This document shows, in pieces, positions 25,687-32,922 of a DNA stretch of 36,202 bases. The stretch is from NCBI GenBank assembly GCA_036559125.1, contig DATBTT010000037.1, positions 1 to 36,202 on the forward strand, read 5' to 3'. A program made the translations under genes and the position numbers. Numbering within the stretch: the stretch's first letter is position 1; each line of letters starts with the position of its first letter. Below the pieces are notes generated by a model. That model did no database searches. It was not told where the DNA came from and was given only the letters and a program-made list of their open reading frames with translations. The stretch is from JALYTZ01 sp036559125 (GTDB lineage Bacteria; Vulcanimicrobiota; Vulcanimicrobiia; Vulcanimicrobiales; Vulcanimicrobiaceae).

Positions 25687-26309
25687 GCGCCCGTATCCAC
25701 CCTTCTGCCATAATCGAGTCCGGCGTCAGCATCGGCGAAGGTTCGTCGATTTGGGACAACGTTCACATTCGACACTCGACGACGCTGGGCATCGAATGCA
25801 TCGTCGGCGAGAAGAGTTACATCGCGTACGGAGTTACCATCGGGGATCGAGTCAAGATCAACGCGTTCGTCTATATCTGCGCGGCGGTGACGATAGAGCG
25901 AGGCGTGATGATTAGCGCCGGCACGGTGTTCACGAACGATCGATTCCCACGCGCGACTACCAGCGATCTCGAACGGCTGCGATCCTCCGACCCGGACGAC
26001 GCTACGCTTCCCACCTTGGTTCGGGAGGGCGCCACCATCGGCGCGCAATGCACCATCGGATGTGATTTGGAAATCGGTCGTTTCGCCATGGTGGGGATGG
26101 GATCGGTGGTTACTAGATCGGTGGCGCATCATCACCTTGTAGTAGGGAACCCCGCACGCCCGGTCGGGTGCGTCTGCGCGTGCGGGCACCTGTTGCTCAG
26201 GTTTGGGCCGCGCGACGGGGAACGCAGCGCACACGTGCACTGCAAAGCCTGCGGCGAGCTCTATCACGTCGAGGGCCTTGCGGTCAGACGTCTGGGCGCG
26301 GTGGCATGA
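25683..26309 (+). CDS. Left-handed beta-helix N-acyltransferase with C-terminal zinc ribbon
   Basis: A 208-residue hexapeptide-repeat transferase, similar in plan to WbpD/WlbB/FdtC sugar N-acetyltransferases. The [LIV]-G-x4 repeats run from MSARIHPSAIIESGVSIGEG to GMGSVVTRSVAHHHLVVGNPARPVG. FTNDRFPRA in the inserted loop is a conserved element of this branch. The tail after residue about 162 has cysteines in CVCACG and HCKACG, a likely zinc ribbon, as seen in some members. ATGA overlap with the dehydrogenase stop. It would acetylate the amino group added by the DegT enzyme. Confidence 0.9.
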   Translation: MSARIHPSAIIESGVSIGEGSSIWDNVHIRHSTTLGIECIVGEKSYIAYGVTIGDRVKINAFVYICAAVTIERGVMISAGTVFTNDRFPRATTSDLERLRSSDPDDATLPTLVREGATIGAQCTIGCDLEIGRFAMVGMGSVVTRSVAHHHLVVGNPARPVGCVCACGHLLLRFGPRDGERSAHVHCKACGELYHVEGLAVRRLGAVA

Positions 26310-27649
26310 TGCGCGAACGTTGGGGAATCGTCGGCGGCGGAATCTTGGGAATGACCCTCGCGCAGCGTTTGGCAGGCGCGGGGCAAGACGTCACGATCGT
26401 CGAGGGCGCGCCCAATCTCGGCGGTCTCGCAGCCCCCTGGCAATTGGGCGAGGTAACGTGGGATCGCCACTACCACGTCACGCTCTACTCCGATCTCGCA
26501 CTGCGCGATCTGCTGGCCGAGCTTTCGTTGCAAGACGAAGTACGGTGGGTAACGACGCAGACGGGTTTTTACGTCGGCGGCAAGTTATATCCGTTCAACG
26601 ACGTCGTCGATTTCCTACGCTTCCCGCCCCTCTCGCTCGTAGAGAAAGCGCGGTTGGGTGCGACAATCGTGCACGCATCGCGCGTGCGAGATTGGCGGGC
26701 CCTCGAAAAGTTGAGCGCGTTGGAATGGCTCGAGCGCCTTTCGGGGCGAGCCACGGTCGATAAAATCTGGCATCCGCTGCTTCGAGCGAAGCTCGGTCCG
26801 AATGCCGAAAAGGCTTCGGCGGCCTTCATCTGGGCGATCATCGCGCGCATGTATGCCGCGCGCCGCAGCGGACTCAAGAAGGAACTCTTCGGCTACGTGC
26901 GCGGAGGATATGCCCGCGTTCTCGAACGTTTCGCCGCCCAACTCGAACTGCAAGGAGTACGCTGTGAAACCGACGTTGCCGTAGAACGCGTGGTTTCGGA
27001 CGCCGAAGGCACGTTGCGTGTAGAAGCCGGCGACAATGCGTACCGATTCGACCGCGTCGTGGTCACCACCGCGGCGCCGGTCGCGAGGCGCTTATGCCCG
27101 CAATTGACCGATCGCGAGCGACAACTGTTCGACGGGGTTGAGTATCAAGGAATAGTGTGCGCTTCGCTTCTGCTCGACAGGCCGGTCAGCCCGTATTACG
27201 TGACGAACATCACCGACACGTGGGTGCCGTTCACTGCAGTCATTGAGATGTCCGCTCTCGTGGACCGTTGCGCGTTCGGCGGCAAGTCGTTAGTGTATCT
27301 TCCCAAATACGTCGCGTCGAACGATCCGGCATTGCAGGAACCCGACGACGCCTTGCGGGAGCTTTTCGTCGGCGGCCTCGAACGCATGTACCGGAACTTT
27401 GACCGTCGCGACATTCGCGCGCTGCGAATCTCGCGGGTACGGTATGTCCTACCGATATCGACGATCGGGTACTCGGACCGGCTGCCTCCCATGCATACTT
27501 CTATTCCGGGGTTGCACGTGGTCAACAGCGCCCACATCCTCAACGGAACTCTTAACGTCAACGAAACAGTTACGCTCGCCAATCGTGCGGCGCGCGAATT
27601 GCTCCGCACGCCGGTGCGTCGTGCGCCCGTTGCGATGGCCGTATCGTGA
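26306..27649 (+). CDS. FAD-dependent oxidoreductase (amine-oxidase / protoporphyrinogen-oxidase-like)
   Basis: A 447-residue flavoprotein. MRERWGIVGGGILGMTLAQRL is the dinucleotide-binding fold (GxGxxG), followed by VEGAPNLGGLAAPW, the GG motif that contacts FAD. HYHVTLYSDLALRDLLAEL follows, as in NAD(P)-binding proteins of polysaccharide loci. The C-terminal FAD motif is IPGLHVVNSAHILNGTLNVNETV. The fold is shared with UDP-galactopyranose mutases and HemY-type oxidases, but the mutase-specific motifs are not evident. The substrate is unknown; a lipid or sugar intermediate of this pathway is plausible. Tandem ATGATG start at 26306/26309 overlaps the acyltransferase stop. Confidence 0.85.
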   Translation: MMRERWGIVGGGILGMTLAQRLAGAGQDVTIVEGAPNLGGLAAPWQLGEVTWDRHYHVTLYSDLALRDLLAELSLQDEVRWVTTQTGFYVGGKLYPFNDVVDFLRFPPLSLVEKARLGATIVHASRVRDWRALEKLSALEWLERLSGRATVDKIWHPLLRAKLGPNAEKASAAFIWAIIARMYAARRSGLKKELFGYVRGGYARVLERFAAQLELQGVRCETDVAVERVVSDAEGTLRVEAGDNAYRFDRVVVTTAAPVARRLCPQLTDRERQLFDGVEYQGIVCASLLLDRPVSPYYVTNITDTWVPFTAVIEMSALVDRCAFGGKSLVYLPKYVASNDPALQEPDDALRELFVGGLERMYRNFDRRDIRALRISRVRYVLPISTIGYSDRLPPMHTSIPGLHVVNSAHILNGTLNVNETVTLANRAARELLRTPVRRAPVAMAVS

Positions 27650-28569
27650 ACGCCACGTTGTCGCTCGACTTGGACAACAAATGGTCCTACATGAAAACCC
27701 ACGGTGACGCCGGGTGGGAAGCGTTTCCGTCCTACCTGGATCTCGTCGTGCCACGCGTCCTCGCGTTTCTCGAGCAGAACCGGCTACGCATTACGGTCTT
27801 CATCGTAGGGCAAGACGCGGCGCTCGTGAAGAACCGCGACCGGCTCCGGTCGATCGCACTGGCCGGCCATGAAATCGGGAATCATTCGTTCCATCACGAG
27901 CCGTGGTTGCACACCAGATCGGCGCAACAAATAGAGTCTGAGATCGCGCGCGCCGAAGAAGCCATCGAAAGCGCGACGGGCTGCAAACCGCGCGGTTTTC
28001 GCGGGCCCGGCTTTACCCGATCCCCGGAAATCCTTTGCTCGCTGGCCCGGCGCGGATACGCATACGACGCATCGACCTTCCCAACATTTATCGGGCCGCT
28101 AGCGCGAGCATACTACTTCAGGACGTCTACACTCGACTCGGAGGCAATGCACGAGCGCGAAGCGCTCTTCGGTCAATTCTCGGACGGCTTCGAGCAGAAC
28201 GTTTTCCATCGTGTCGATACCGCGGACGGATCGATTGCGGTCATTCCCGTGACAACGATGCCCGGTCTGCGATTGCCGATTCACGTCAGCTACTTATTGT
28301 ATTTGGCGGGAATCTCGCCCGGGCTGGCGCGGGCGTATTTCCGATTCGCGCTCGCGCTATGCCGCATCACGCGCACGGAGCCATCGATTTTGCTGCATCC
28401 ACTGGACTTTCTGGGCGCCGGTGACTGCCCCGAGTTGCAATTCTTCCCGGCAATGAACCTACCGGCTGCGGTGAAACTCGACGTCGTGCGCGACGCTTGC
28501 GACCAGCTGTCGTCGAGTTTTCGGGTTCGGCCGCTTTTGGAATACGCGACGGAACGCGGTCGCGCGTAG
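27646..28569 (+). CDS. Polysaccharide deacetylase (NodB/CE4 family)
   Basis: A 307-residue metal-dependent deacetylase-like protein. Motif 1 is divergent (LSLDLDNKW, D8 and D10 in place of TFDDG). Motif 2 is GHEIGNHSFHHEP with the metal histidines H80 and H84, and motif 3 is RGFRGPGF (R119). There is no signal peptide, which fits cytoplasmic action on a lipid-linked or nucleotide sugar, or the PuuE-like cytoplasmic branch. Starts at GTG 27646 overlapping the flavoprotein stop (GTGA). Last gene of the plus operon. It likely removes N-acetyl groups from the glycan or its precursor. Confidence 0.88.
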   Translation: MNATLSLDLDNKWSYMKTHGDAGWEAFPSYLDLVVPRVLAFLEQNRLRITVFIVGQDAALVKNRDRLRSIALAGHEIGNHSFHHEPWLHTRSAQQIESEIARAEEAIESATGCKPRGFRGPGFTRSPEILCSLARRGYAYDASTFPTFIGPLARAYYFRTSTLDSEAMHEREALFGQFSDGFEQNVFHRVDTADGSIAVIPVTTMPGLRLPIHVSYLLYLAGISPGLARAYFRFALALCRITRTEPSILLHPLDFLGAGDCPELQFFPAMNLPAAVKLDVVRDACDQLSSSFRVRPLLEYATERGRA

Positions 28570-28672
28570 AGTCGTTTTGGCTAGCTAATTGGTCCCGGAT
28601 GTTCCGCAGAACTATTACCCATAAGCTGTAAGGCCTTCGGGTCGTCAGGAATTGAGGTGTTATAGGATACAG

Positions 28673-28708
28673 TAGACGTCTAGATTGTAGACTCACGAGC
28701 TACTGTAG
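28673..28708. promoter_or_regulatory. Dyads upstream of the response-regulator gene
   Basis: The 162-base gap before the regulator holds a perfect 10-bp palindrome TAGACGTCTA (28673-28682), a further TAGAC six bases on, and CTACTGTAG (28700-28708). The elements lie 24-59 bases before the ATG at 28732, a suitable place for autoregulation. GGAGG at about 28718-28722 is the ribosome binding site. The 28640-28710 stretch is AT-rich, so a promoter is probably here, but I could not assign its boxes. Confidence 0.4.
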
Positions 28709-28731
28709 TCTTGTAATGGAGGAATGCTATT

Positions 28732-29370
28732 ATGAGCCTCCCCGATTCCCGCGTGCGGCTGCTCATTATTGAAGGGCAGACCGTATTTTGCAAGGCTTTG
28801 AGCCAGGTGCTCGCGGGCTATCCCGACCTTCAAATGGTCGGCATGTCTAAAACAATCGAATCGGCGGATTTTGCTACGACGCGACCGACGTTCATTCTCG
28901 TCGACATCGATCCCGATCCGACCGCGACGGATGCGATCTTGGATGTGTGTCGCGCGCAGGCGCCCGGCGTACGCGTCTGCATTCTCTCCTCGCACGCCAA
29001 ACCCGAACTCATGCAACGTTGCCTCTCCGCGGGCGCGGACGGATACATCGTCAAAGATACGTCGCTTGCCGAACTCGTGGCCGCAATCAAAACGATATCC
29101 GAGGGCGTTCCCTACGCAGACCCTCGCGTCTCGGCAAATATTTTGCGACGACGCTCGTTCGACCACATCCCCGACGCTAACGAACTCTCTGCGCGGGAAA
29201 CTGCAATTCTTCGGCTTATCGCCAACGGATTGTCCAACCGGGACATCGGCGGAAAGCTAATACTTTCCGAAAAGACCGTAAAGAACAACGTAAGCCGCAT
29301 TTTTTCGAAGCTCGGCATTACCGCGCGAACGCAAGCGGCGGTACACGCCATTCGAACTGGAATCGCCTGA
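28732..29370 (+). CDS. NarL/FixJ-type response regulator with atypical receiver
   Basis: A 212-residue regulator. The receiver covers residues about 8-125: phospho-acceptor D58 in ILVDIDPD, the conserved S in CILSSHA and the switch lysine in GYIVKDTS. The usual acidic pair (DD after the first strand) is reduced to E14-G15 in LLIIEGQTVF, so Mg2+ binding and phosphorylation may be weak or altered. The LuxR-type HTH spans about 148-205 (LSARETAILRLIANGLSNRDIGGKL ... SEKTVKNNVSRIFSKLGI). No histidine kinase adjoins. It follows the exopolysaccharide operon on the same strand with a 162-base gap, so it could control that locus, but this is inference. Confidence 0.92.
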   Translation: MSLPDSRVRLLIIEGQTVFCKALSQVLAGYPDLQMVGMSKTIESADFATTRPTFILVDIDPDPTATDAILDVCRAQAPGVRVCILSSHAKPELMQRCLSAGADGYIVKDTSLAELVAAIKTISEGVPYADPRVSANILRRRSFDHIPDANELSARETAILRLIANGLSNRDIGGKLILSEKTVKNNVSRIFSKLGITARTQAAVHAIRTGIA

Positions 29371-29543
29371 CCTGGAACCGACTGACCGCTTATCCATGCG
29401 TTACGCGATGCAACCACCTGAGTGCCGCATTTATGCCACACTCTCGCTCGCCGCGTGGTCTTTTGTACCTAAAGTGAATCCAAACGCAAACGCACCCACG
29501 TTATAAGGAATGCTCCGACCTTTGGCAGAGGTAAAGCAAAGAA

Positions 29544-29574
29544 GGGATCCGTGAAGCCCACGGGTCCCTTTTTC
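29544..29574 (+). terminator. Rho-independent terminator
   Basis: GGGATCCGTG (29544-29553) pairs with CACGGGTCCC (29559-29568), with one G-T wobble, around a five-base loop, followed by TTTTTC. It lies 174 bases after the response-regulator stop. Either the regulator mRNA has a long 3' untranslated part, or a short untranslated RNA ends here; a smaller ACCT/AGGT hairpin precedes it at about 29518-29532. I see no other gene in 29371-29602. Confidence 0.75.
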
Positions 29575-29602
29575 ATGAATTTCTGCCCTGCCGGCTGGGG
29601 GG

Positions 29603-30043
29603 TTAGCTGACGTAACTTACATTGACGGAGACTCCGGCAGCTTCGGCGCGCTGAAGAACTCCAAGTACGTTATCCAGTTCTTCTTCAATCGCGACGATCT
29701 CGCGGGCGCTTACACCGACGGGCGCGGCATTTTCCCACAAGACGCGCCGCGCCGTTTGCAAGGCCGAACGCAGCCGCTGAGGTGTCGATTCGAGCACGGG
29801 CCAATCGTCTAACGAGGCCGGGGGGATGATACGCCAGCCGCGCCCGGATTGAACGTCGTCATCGAAAAACGCATGGGGGATTGCGGCGAGCATGTCGAGC
29901 GCCTCGCGATCTTCGGAGCGCAAGGGTAATTCCGCTTCGGCCAGCCGCACGATATATCGAAAAAACGATGCGCTGCCGACGGTATACGCACCGGCCGGCG
30001 ACGCGACGCTCACATGGACCATGCCCCAAAGCGGATCGTGCAA
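29603..30043 (-). CDS. Small protein of unknown function behind the Ldh2-type gene
   Basis: A 146-residue protein starting at TTG 30043, nine bases after the dehydrogenase stop with GGAG well placed upstream. An ATG at 30022 is the alternative. There is no signal peptide or membrane span. It has an N-terminal beta-like part (MVHVSVASPAGAYTVGS), a helical middle (YIVRLAEAELPLRSEDREALDML) and a C-terminal helical pair rich in Glu/Ala (REIVAIEEELDNVLGVLQRAEAAG). I recognise no family. Spacing suggests co-translation with the dehydrogenase. Confidence 0.7.
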   Translation of the reverse strand: MHDPLWGMVHVSVASPAGAYTVGSASFFRYIVRLAEAELPLRSEDREALDMLAAIPHAFFDDDVQSGRGWRIIPPASLDDWPVLESTPQRLRSALQTARRVLWENAAPVGVSAREIVAIEEELDNVLGVLQRAEAAGVSVNVSYVS

Positions 30044-30052
30044 TAGACGCTC

Positions 30053-31144
30053 CTACCGCTCGAGTTCGAATGGGATCTGCAGTTCCTTCGCCAGTCTCTC
30101 CAAGCCGTCCCAGACCTTGCCGTGGACCGGCACGCCGTTTTTACGAGTGTAAGCCGTCTTTTCGTGTTCGATCTCACCCGCGACGTAGATGCGCTCCTGC
30201 CCCGGAACCGTTTGGCTGGCCTTGAAGGCGCGCAGTTCGGCATCCATGTCGGCTTTGAACTCCTCGACGTCGCGAAAGCCGTCGACTCGGAACGCACCGA
30301 ACCAATGCGAGATCGCGCCTTCCATCGTGTCCTTCACGCCCGGCAAACCCGTGCCGAACTTGCCGCCCGAGAGCACTCCGCAGAAGATGTCGACCAGCAT
30401 GCCGAGGCCGTACCCCTTATGGCCGCCGTTGTCGACGCCGAATCCCCCGAGCGGCAAGAGCGCTCCGCGCAAAGCCGCATCCGGATCGGTGGTCATTTCG
30501 CCGCTTTCGTCGATGGCCCAGCCGGGGTTGAGTGGCTTGTTCTTGCGCTTGTAAACTTCGAGTTTGCCCTTCGGTACGGTAGTCGTCGCAAAGTCGAGCA
30601 CGAACGCAGGCTCGTTCTTCGCCGGGACCGCGTATGCGAGCGGATTGGTGCCGAGCATCACGTCTTTACCGAATGTCGGGGCTCCGTAGCGAACCGAATT
30701 GGTCGACGCCATCCCGATCATGTCACGATCGAGGGCCATCATGGCGTAGTATCCGGCGATGCCGAAGTGATTCGAATTACGCACCGCGCCGAACGCCGCG
30801 CCGTGCGCCTGCGCCTTTTCGATGACCTTTTGCATCGCGCGCTTTCCGACCGGGTGCCCCAGGCCGTTATCCGCGTCGAACAGCACCGACGTCTCGGTCT
30901 CGCGAACGATCGTATACTTCGGCCGAGCCGTCAACTTTCCGGCGCGTATGCGGCTAACGTAATATGTTTCCAAACGGGCAACCCCGTGCGATTCGATACC
31001 GCGCATGTCCGCGGCAACGAGTACGTCTGCGACCACGGCCGCTTCCTCGGGCGCGACGCCGACATGCTCCAGCACCGCACGGGTGAAGTCTTTGAGTTTA
31101 CGTTCGGTGGAGAGCTGATATTCGGTGATCGCGGCGTCGGCCAA
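30053..31144 (-). CDS. Ldh2/malate-type NAD(P)-dependent dehydrogenase
   Basis: A 363-residue member of the malate/L-lactate (Ldh2/YlbC/YiaK) dehydrogenase family, distinct from Rossmann-fold LDHs. Family motifs are DMRGIESHGVARLETY near residue 50, AAFGAVRNSNHFGIAGYYAM about 117-135, the nucleotide-site region MLGTNPLAYAVPAKNEP and GGHKGYGLGMLVDIFCGVLSG. It oxidises or reduces a 2-hydroxy/2-keto acid such as malate, lactate, sulfolactate or ureidoglycolate; sequence alone does not choose. The start is TTG at 31144 with GGAGG ten bases upstream. It is divergent from the GlcF-like gene across a palindromic dyad, suggesting common control of hydroxy-acid use. Confidence 0.92.
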   Translation of the reverse strand: MADAAITEYQLSTERKLKDFTRAVLEHVGVAPEEAAVVADVLVAADMRGIESHGVARLETYYVSRIRAGKLTARPKYTIVRETETSVLFDADNGLGHPVGKRAMQKVIEKAQAHGAAFGAVRNSNHFGIAGYYAMMALDRDMIGMASTNSVRYGAPTFGKDVMLGTNPLAYAVPAKNEPAFVLDFATTTVPKGKLEVYKRKNKPLNPGWAIDESGEMTTDPDAALRGALLPLGGFGVDNGGHKGYGLGMLVDIFCGVLSGGKFGTGLPGVKDTMEGAISHWFGAFRVDGFRDVEEFKADMDAELRAFKASQTVPGQERIYVAGEIEHEKTAYTRKNGVPVHGKVWDGLERLAKELQIPFELER

Positions 31145-31197
31145 GGTCTTGGAACCTCCGGAAGGACAAGATGATGAGTATTCTTATCGGGTCATCT

Positions 31198-31215
31198 AAA
31201 ATGCTTCAGCATTTT
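31198..31215. promoter_or_regulatory. Dyad AAAATGC-TTCA-GCATTTT, candidate operator
   Basis: A perfect 7-bp inverted repeat with a four-base spacer in the 91-base gap between the divergent dehydrogenase (start 31144) and GlcF-like gene (start 31236). Its symmetry and AT-rich arms in a GC-rich genome fit a dimeric repressor site, for example of the GntR type used by lactate/glycolate regulators. No regulator gene adjoins. Confidence 0.5.
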
Positions 31216-31235
31216 CAAAGCGAACGGTCGGCGGT

Positions 31236-32558
31236 ATGATCGAGCCGACAGTACGTGGATTTAGCGAGAAGGACCGCCCATCGGCTGCCATCTTCGACCA
31301 GTGCGTCCGCTGCGGGCTCTGTCTGCCGGCATGCCCGACATATTTAGAGACTATGACAGAAACCTCAGGGCCGCGCGGCAGAATTAGTCTCATTAAGAGT
31401 GTCGCAGAAGGCGGCTTGGACCTCCTTTCTCCCGGATTCGTCCACCAAATGTCCGAGTGCCTGGATTGCCGCGCCTGCGAGGCGGTCTGTCCGTCCGGCG
31501 TGCATTACGGCCAGCTCATCGAAACCGCTCGCGCCCAAATCCGTCAATCGAATAGTCCCTCGGTGCCCGCAGCCGCCCGCCTCGGCCGCTGGCTAGGGTT
31601 ACGCTTGCTCTTCTCGCGGATGGGCGCGATGCGATCCGCCGCGCGCCTTCTGCGCTTCTACCAGCGCTCGGGGATACGCGAACTCGTGCGCGCTAGCGGC
31701 ATTCTCCGTTCGTTGCATTTGGAAGGAGCCGAGGCGCTCGCGCCCCCGATTGCGGAGCGGCCGTTCGTGGCGCGCAATCAGTCGTTTCGCGTTGCCGACG
31801 CTACATGCACCGTCGTGCTGCATGTCGGCTGCATCATGCAGGTCGCGTTCCCGGAGGTGCATGAAGCCAGCGTTCGCGTTCTCAATCGCGCCGGGTGCAG
31901 CGTCGTCGTCCCCGCCAAACAAGGCTGTTGCGGCGCGATCGGCGTTCACGCCGGCGACCTCGAATTGGGGCGCGAACTCGCGCGACGCAACATCGCGGCG
32001 TTTGAGGATTCGGGTGCCGACGCGTACGTCGTCAACGCCGCCGGTTGCGGTTCCGCGCTAAAGGAGTACGGCGAATTGCTCGCGGACGATGCGGTCTGGG
32101 CCGTGCGCGCGAAGAAGTTTTCCGCGCGCGTGCGCGATATTCTCGAACTGCTCGACGCAACCGGAGTCGATCCGAGGCTGGGAGCCGTCGACGCTACCGT
32201 CACCTACCAAGAGCCGTGTCACCTCGCTCACGCGCAGCGCATTACTGCGGCGCCGCGCCGCTTGCTCGCGCAGATTCCCGGGTTGCGTCTCATCGAGATG
32301 GCGGAGAGCAGCGTCTGCTGCGGAAGTGCCGGGATTTACAACCTCACGCAACCCGACATGGCGGCCCGGTTGCGAAGGCGGAAGGTAGCCAACACCGTCG
32401 CCACTGACGCGCGCATCTGCGCGACTGCGAACCCGGGCTGCGCGTTACAAATGAAAGCCGGCCTCGCGGAAGCCGGCAGTACCATGGAAGTCAAACATGT
32501 CGTCGAATTGCTCGACGCCGCGTACGCGAATTACAAAGCAGCCGGAACGCGATCTTGA
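31236..32558 (+). CDS. glcF: GlcF-like iron-sulfur (CCG-domain) subunit
   Basis: A 440-residue cytoplasmic protein with the architecture of the glycolate oxidase iron-sulfur subunit. Two 4Fe-4S motifs are complete: C23, C26, C29, C33 and C75, C78, C81, C85. Two CCG domains follow: HVGCIMQV ... KQGCCGAIG and YQEPCHLAHAQ ... SSVCCGSAGIYNL, plus a late CATANPGCALQM. It would carry electrons from a flavin 2-hydroxy-acid oxidase to quinones. GlcD and GlcE, its usual partners, are not in the window, so it may serve another oxidase; the divergent Ldh2-type gene is an unusual neighbour. The 3' end overlaps the convergent STAS gene by 28 bases. Confidence 0.88.
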   Translation: MIEPTVRGFSEKDRPSAAIFDQCVRCGLCLPACPTYLETMTETSGPRGRISLIKSVAEGGLDLLSPGFVHQMSECLDCRACEAVCPSGVHYGQLIETARAQIRQSNSPSVPAAARLGRWLGLRLLFSRMGAMRSAARLLRFYQRSGIRELVRASGILRSLHLEGAEALAPPIAERPFVARNQSFRVADATCTVVLHVGCIMQVAFPEVHEASVRVLNRAGCSVVVPAKQGCCGAIGVHAGDLELGRELARRNIAAFEDSGADAYVVNAAGCGSALKEYGELLADDAVWAVRAKKFSARVRDILELLDATGVDPRLGAVDATVTYQEPCHLAHAQRITAAPRRLLAQIPGLRLIEMAESSVCCGSAGIYNLTQPDMAARLRRRKVANTVATDARICATANPGCALQMKAGLAEAGSTMEVKHVVELLDAAYANYKAAGTRS

Positions 32559-32905
32559 TCGGTTAGCGCGGCCTCAAGCGTATGGTAGACGGCGAATACC
32601 CGCATGAGACCCGTAATATTCAGCAAGCGGGCGATGGGGCCGTCGGTGACCACGAGCGCGACGCGCCCGTCGTGCTCGAGCGAACGGCGATGCGCTCCGA
32701 TTAAGGCGCCCAATCCGGTGGAGTCGAGAAATTCAAGCTGCGTGAGGTCGACGATGATCTCATGCTTGCCTTCGTCGGCGGCCTCGATCAGAGCGGCACG
32801 AACTGAAGGCGCGGTCGCCAAATCCAGGCTGCCGCGGAGTTTGAAAATCAAGGCGTCGCCGTTGTTCTCGGACTTAATGTCAATCGAAAGTTCGTCGTGC
32901 GACAT
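32531..32905 (-). CDS. STAS-domain anti-sigma factor antagonist (RsbV/SpoIIAA-like)
   Basis: A 124-residue single STAS domain. The conserved EFLDSTGLGALIGAHRR segment holds the phosphorylatable serine S62. The protein would bind an RsbW-type kinase when unphosphorylated, releasing a sigma factor, and be reset by a PP2C phosphatase such as that at 3213-4073. I start it at the ATG at 32905; the longer frame to 33001 covers the end of the SnoaL-like gene. AGGAGA overlaps the upstream stop, 12-13 bases before the ATG. Probably co-transcribed with the SnoaL-like gene, 17 bases upstream. Confidence 0.9.
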   Translation of the reverse strand: MSHDELSIDIKSENNGDALIFKLRGSLDLATAPSVRAALIEAADEGKHEIIVDLTQLEFLDSTGLGALIGAHRRSLEHDGRVALVVTDGPIARLLNITGLMRVFAVYHTLEAALTDQDRVPAAL

Positions 32906-32922
32906 GCGTCTGTACGTTTCTC

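Noticed and set aside
30122..31174. 350-codon plus-strand frame opposite the Ldh2-type gene
   Set aside because: Antisense shadow of a highly conserved enzyme, with no recognisable domain.
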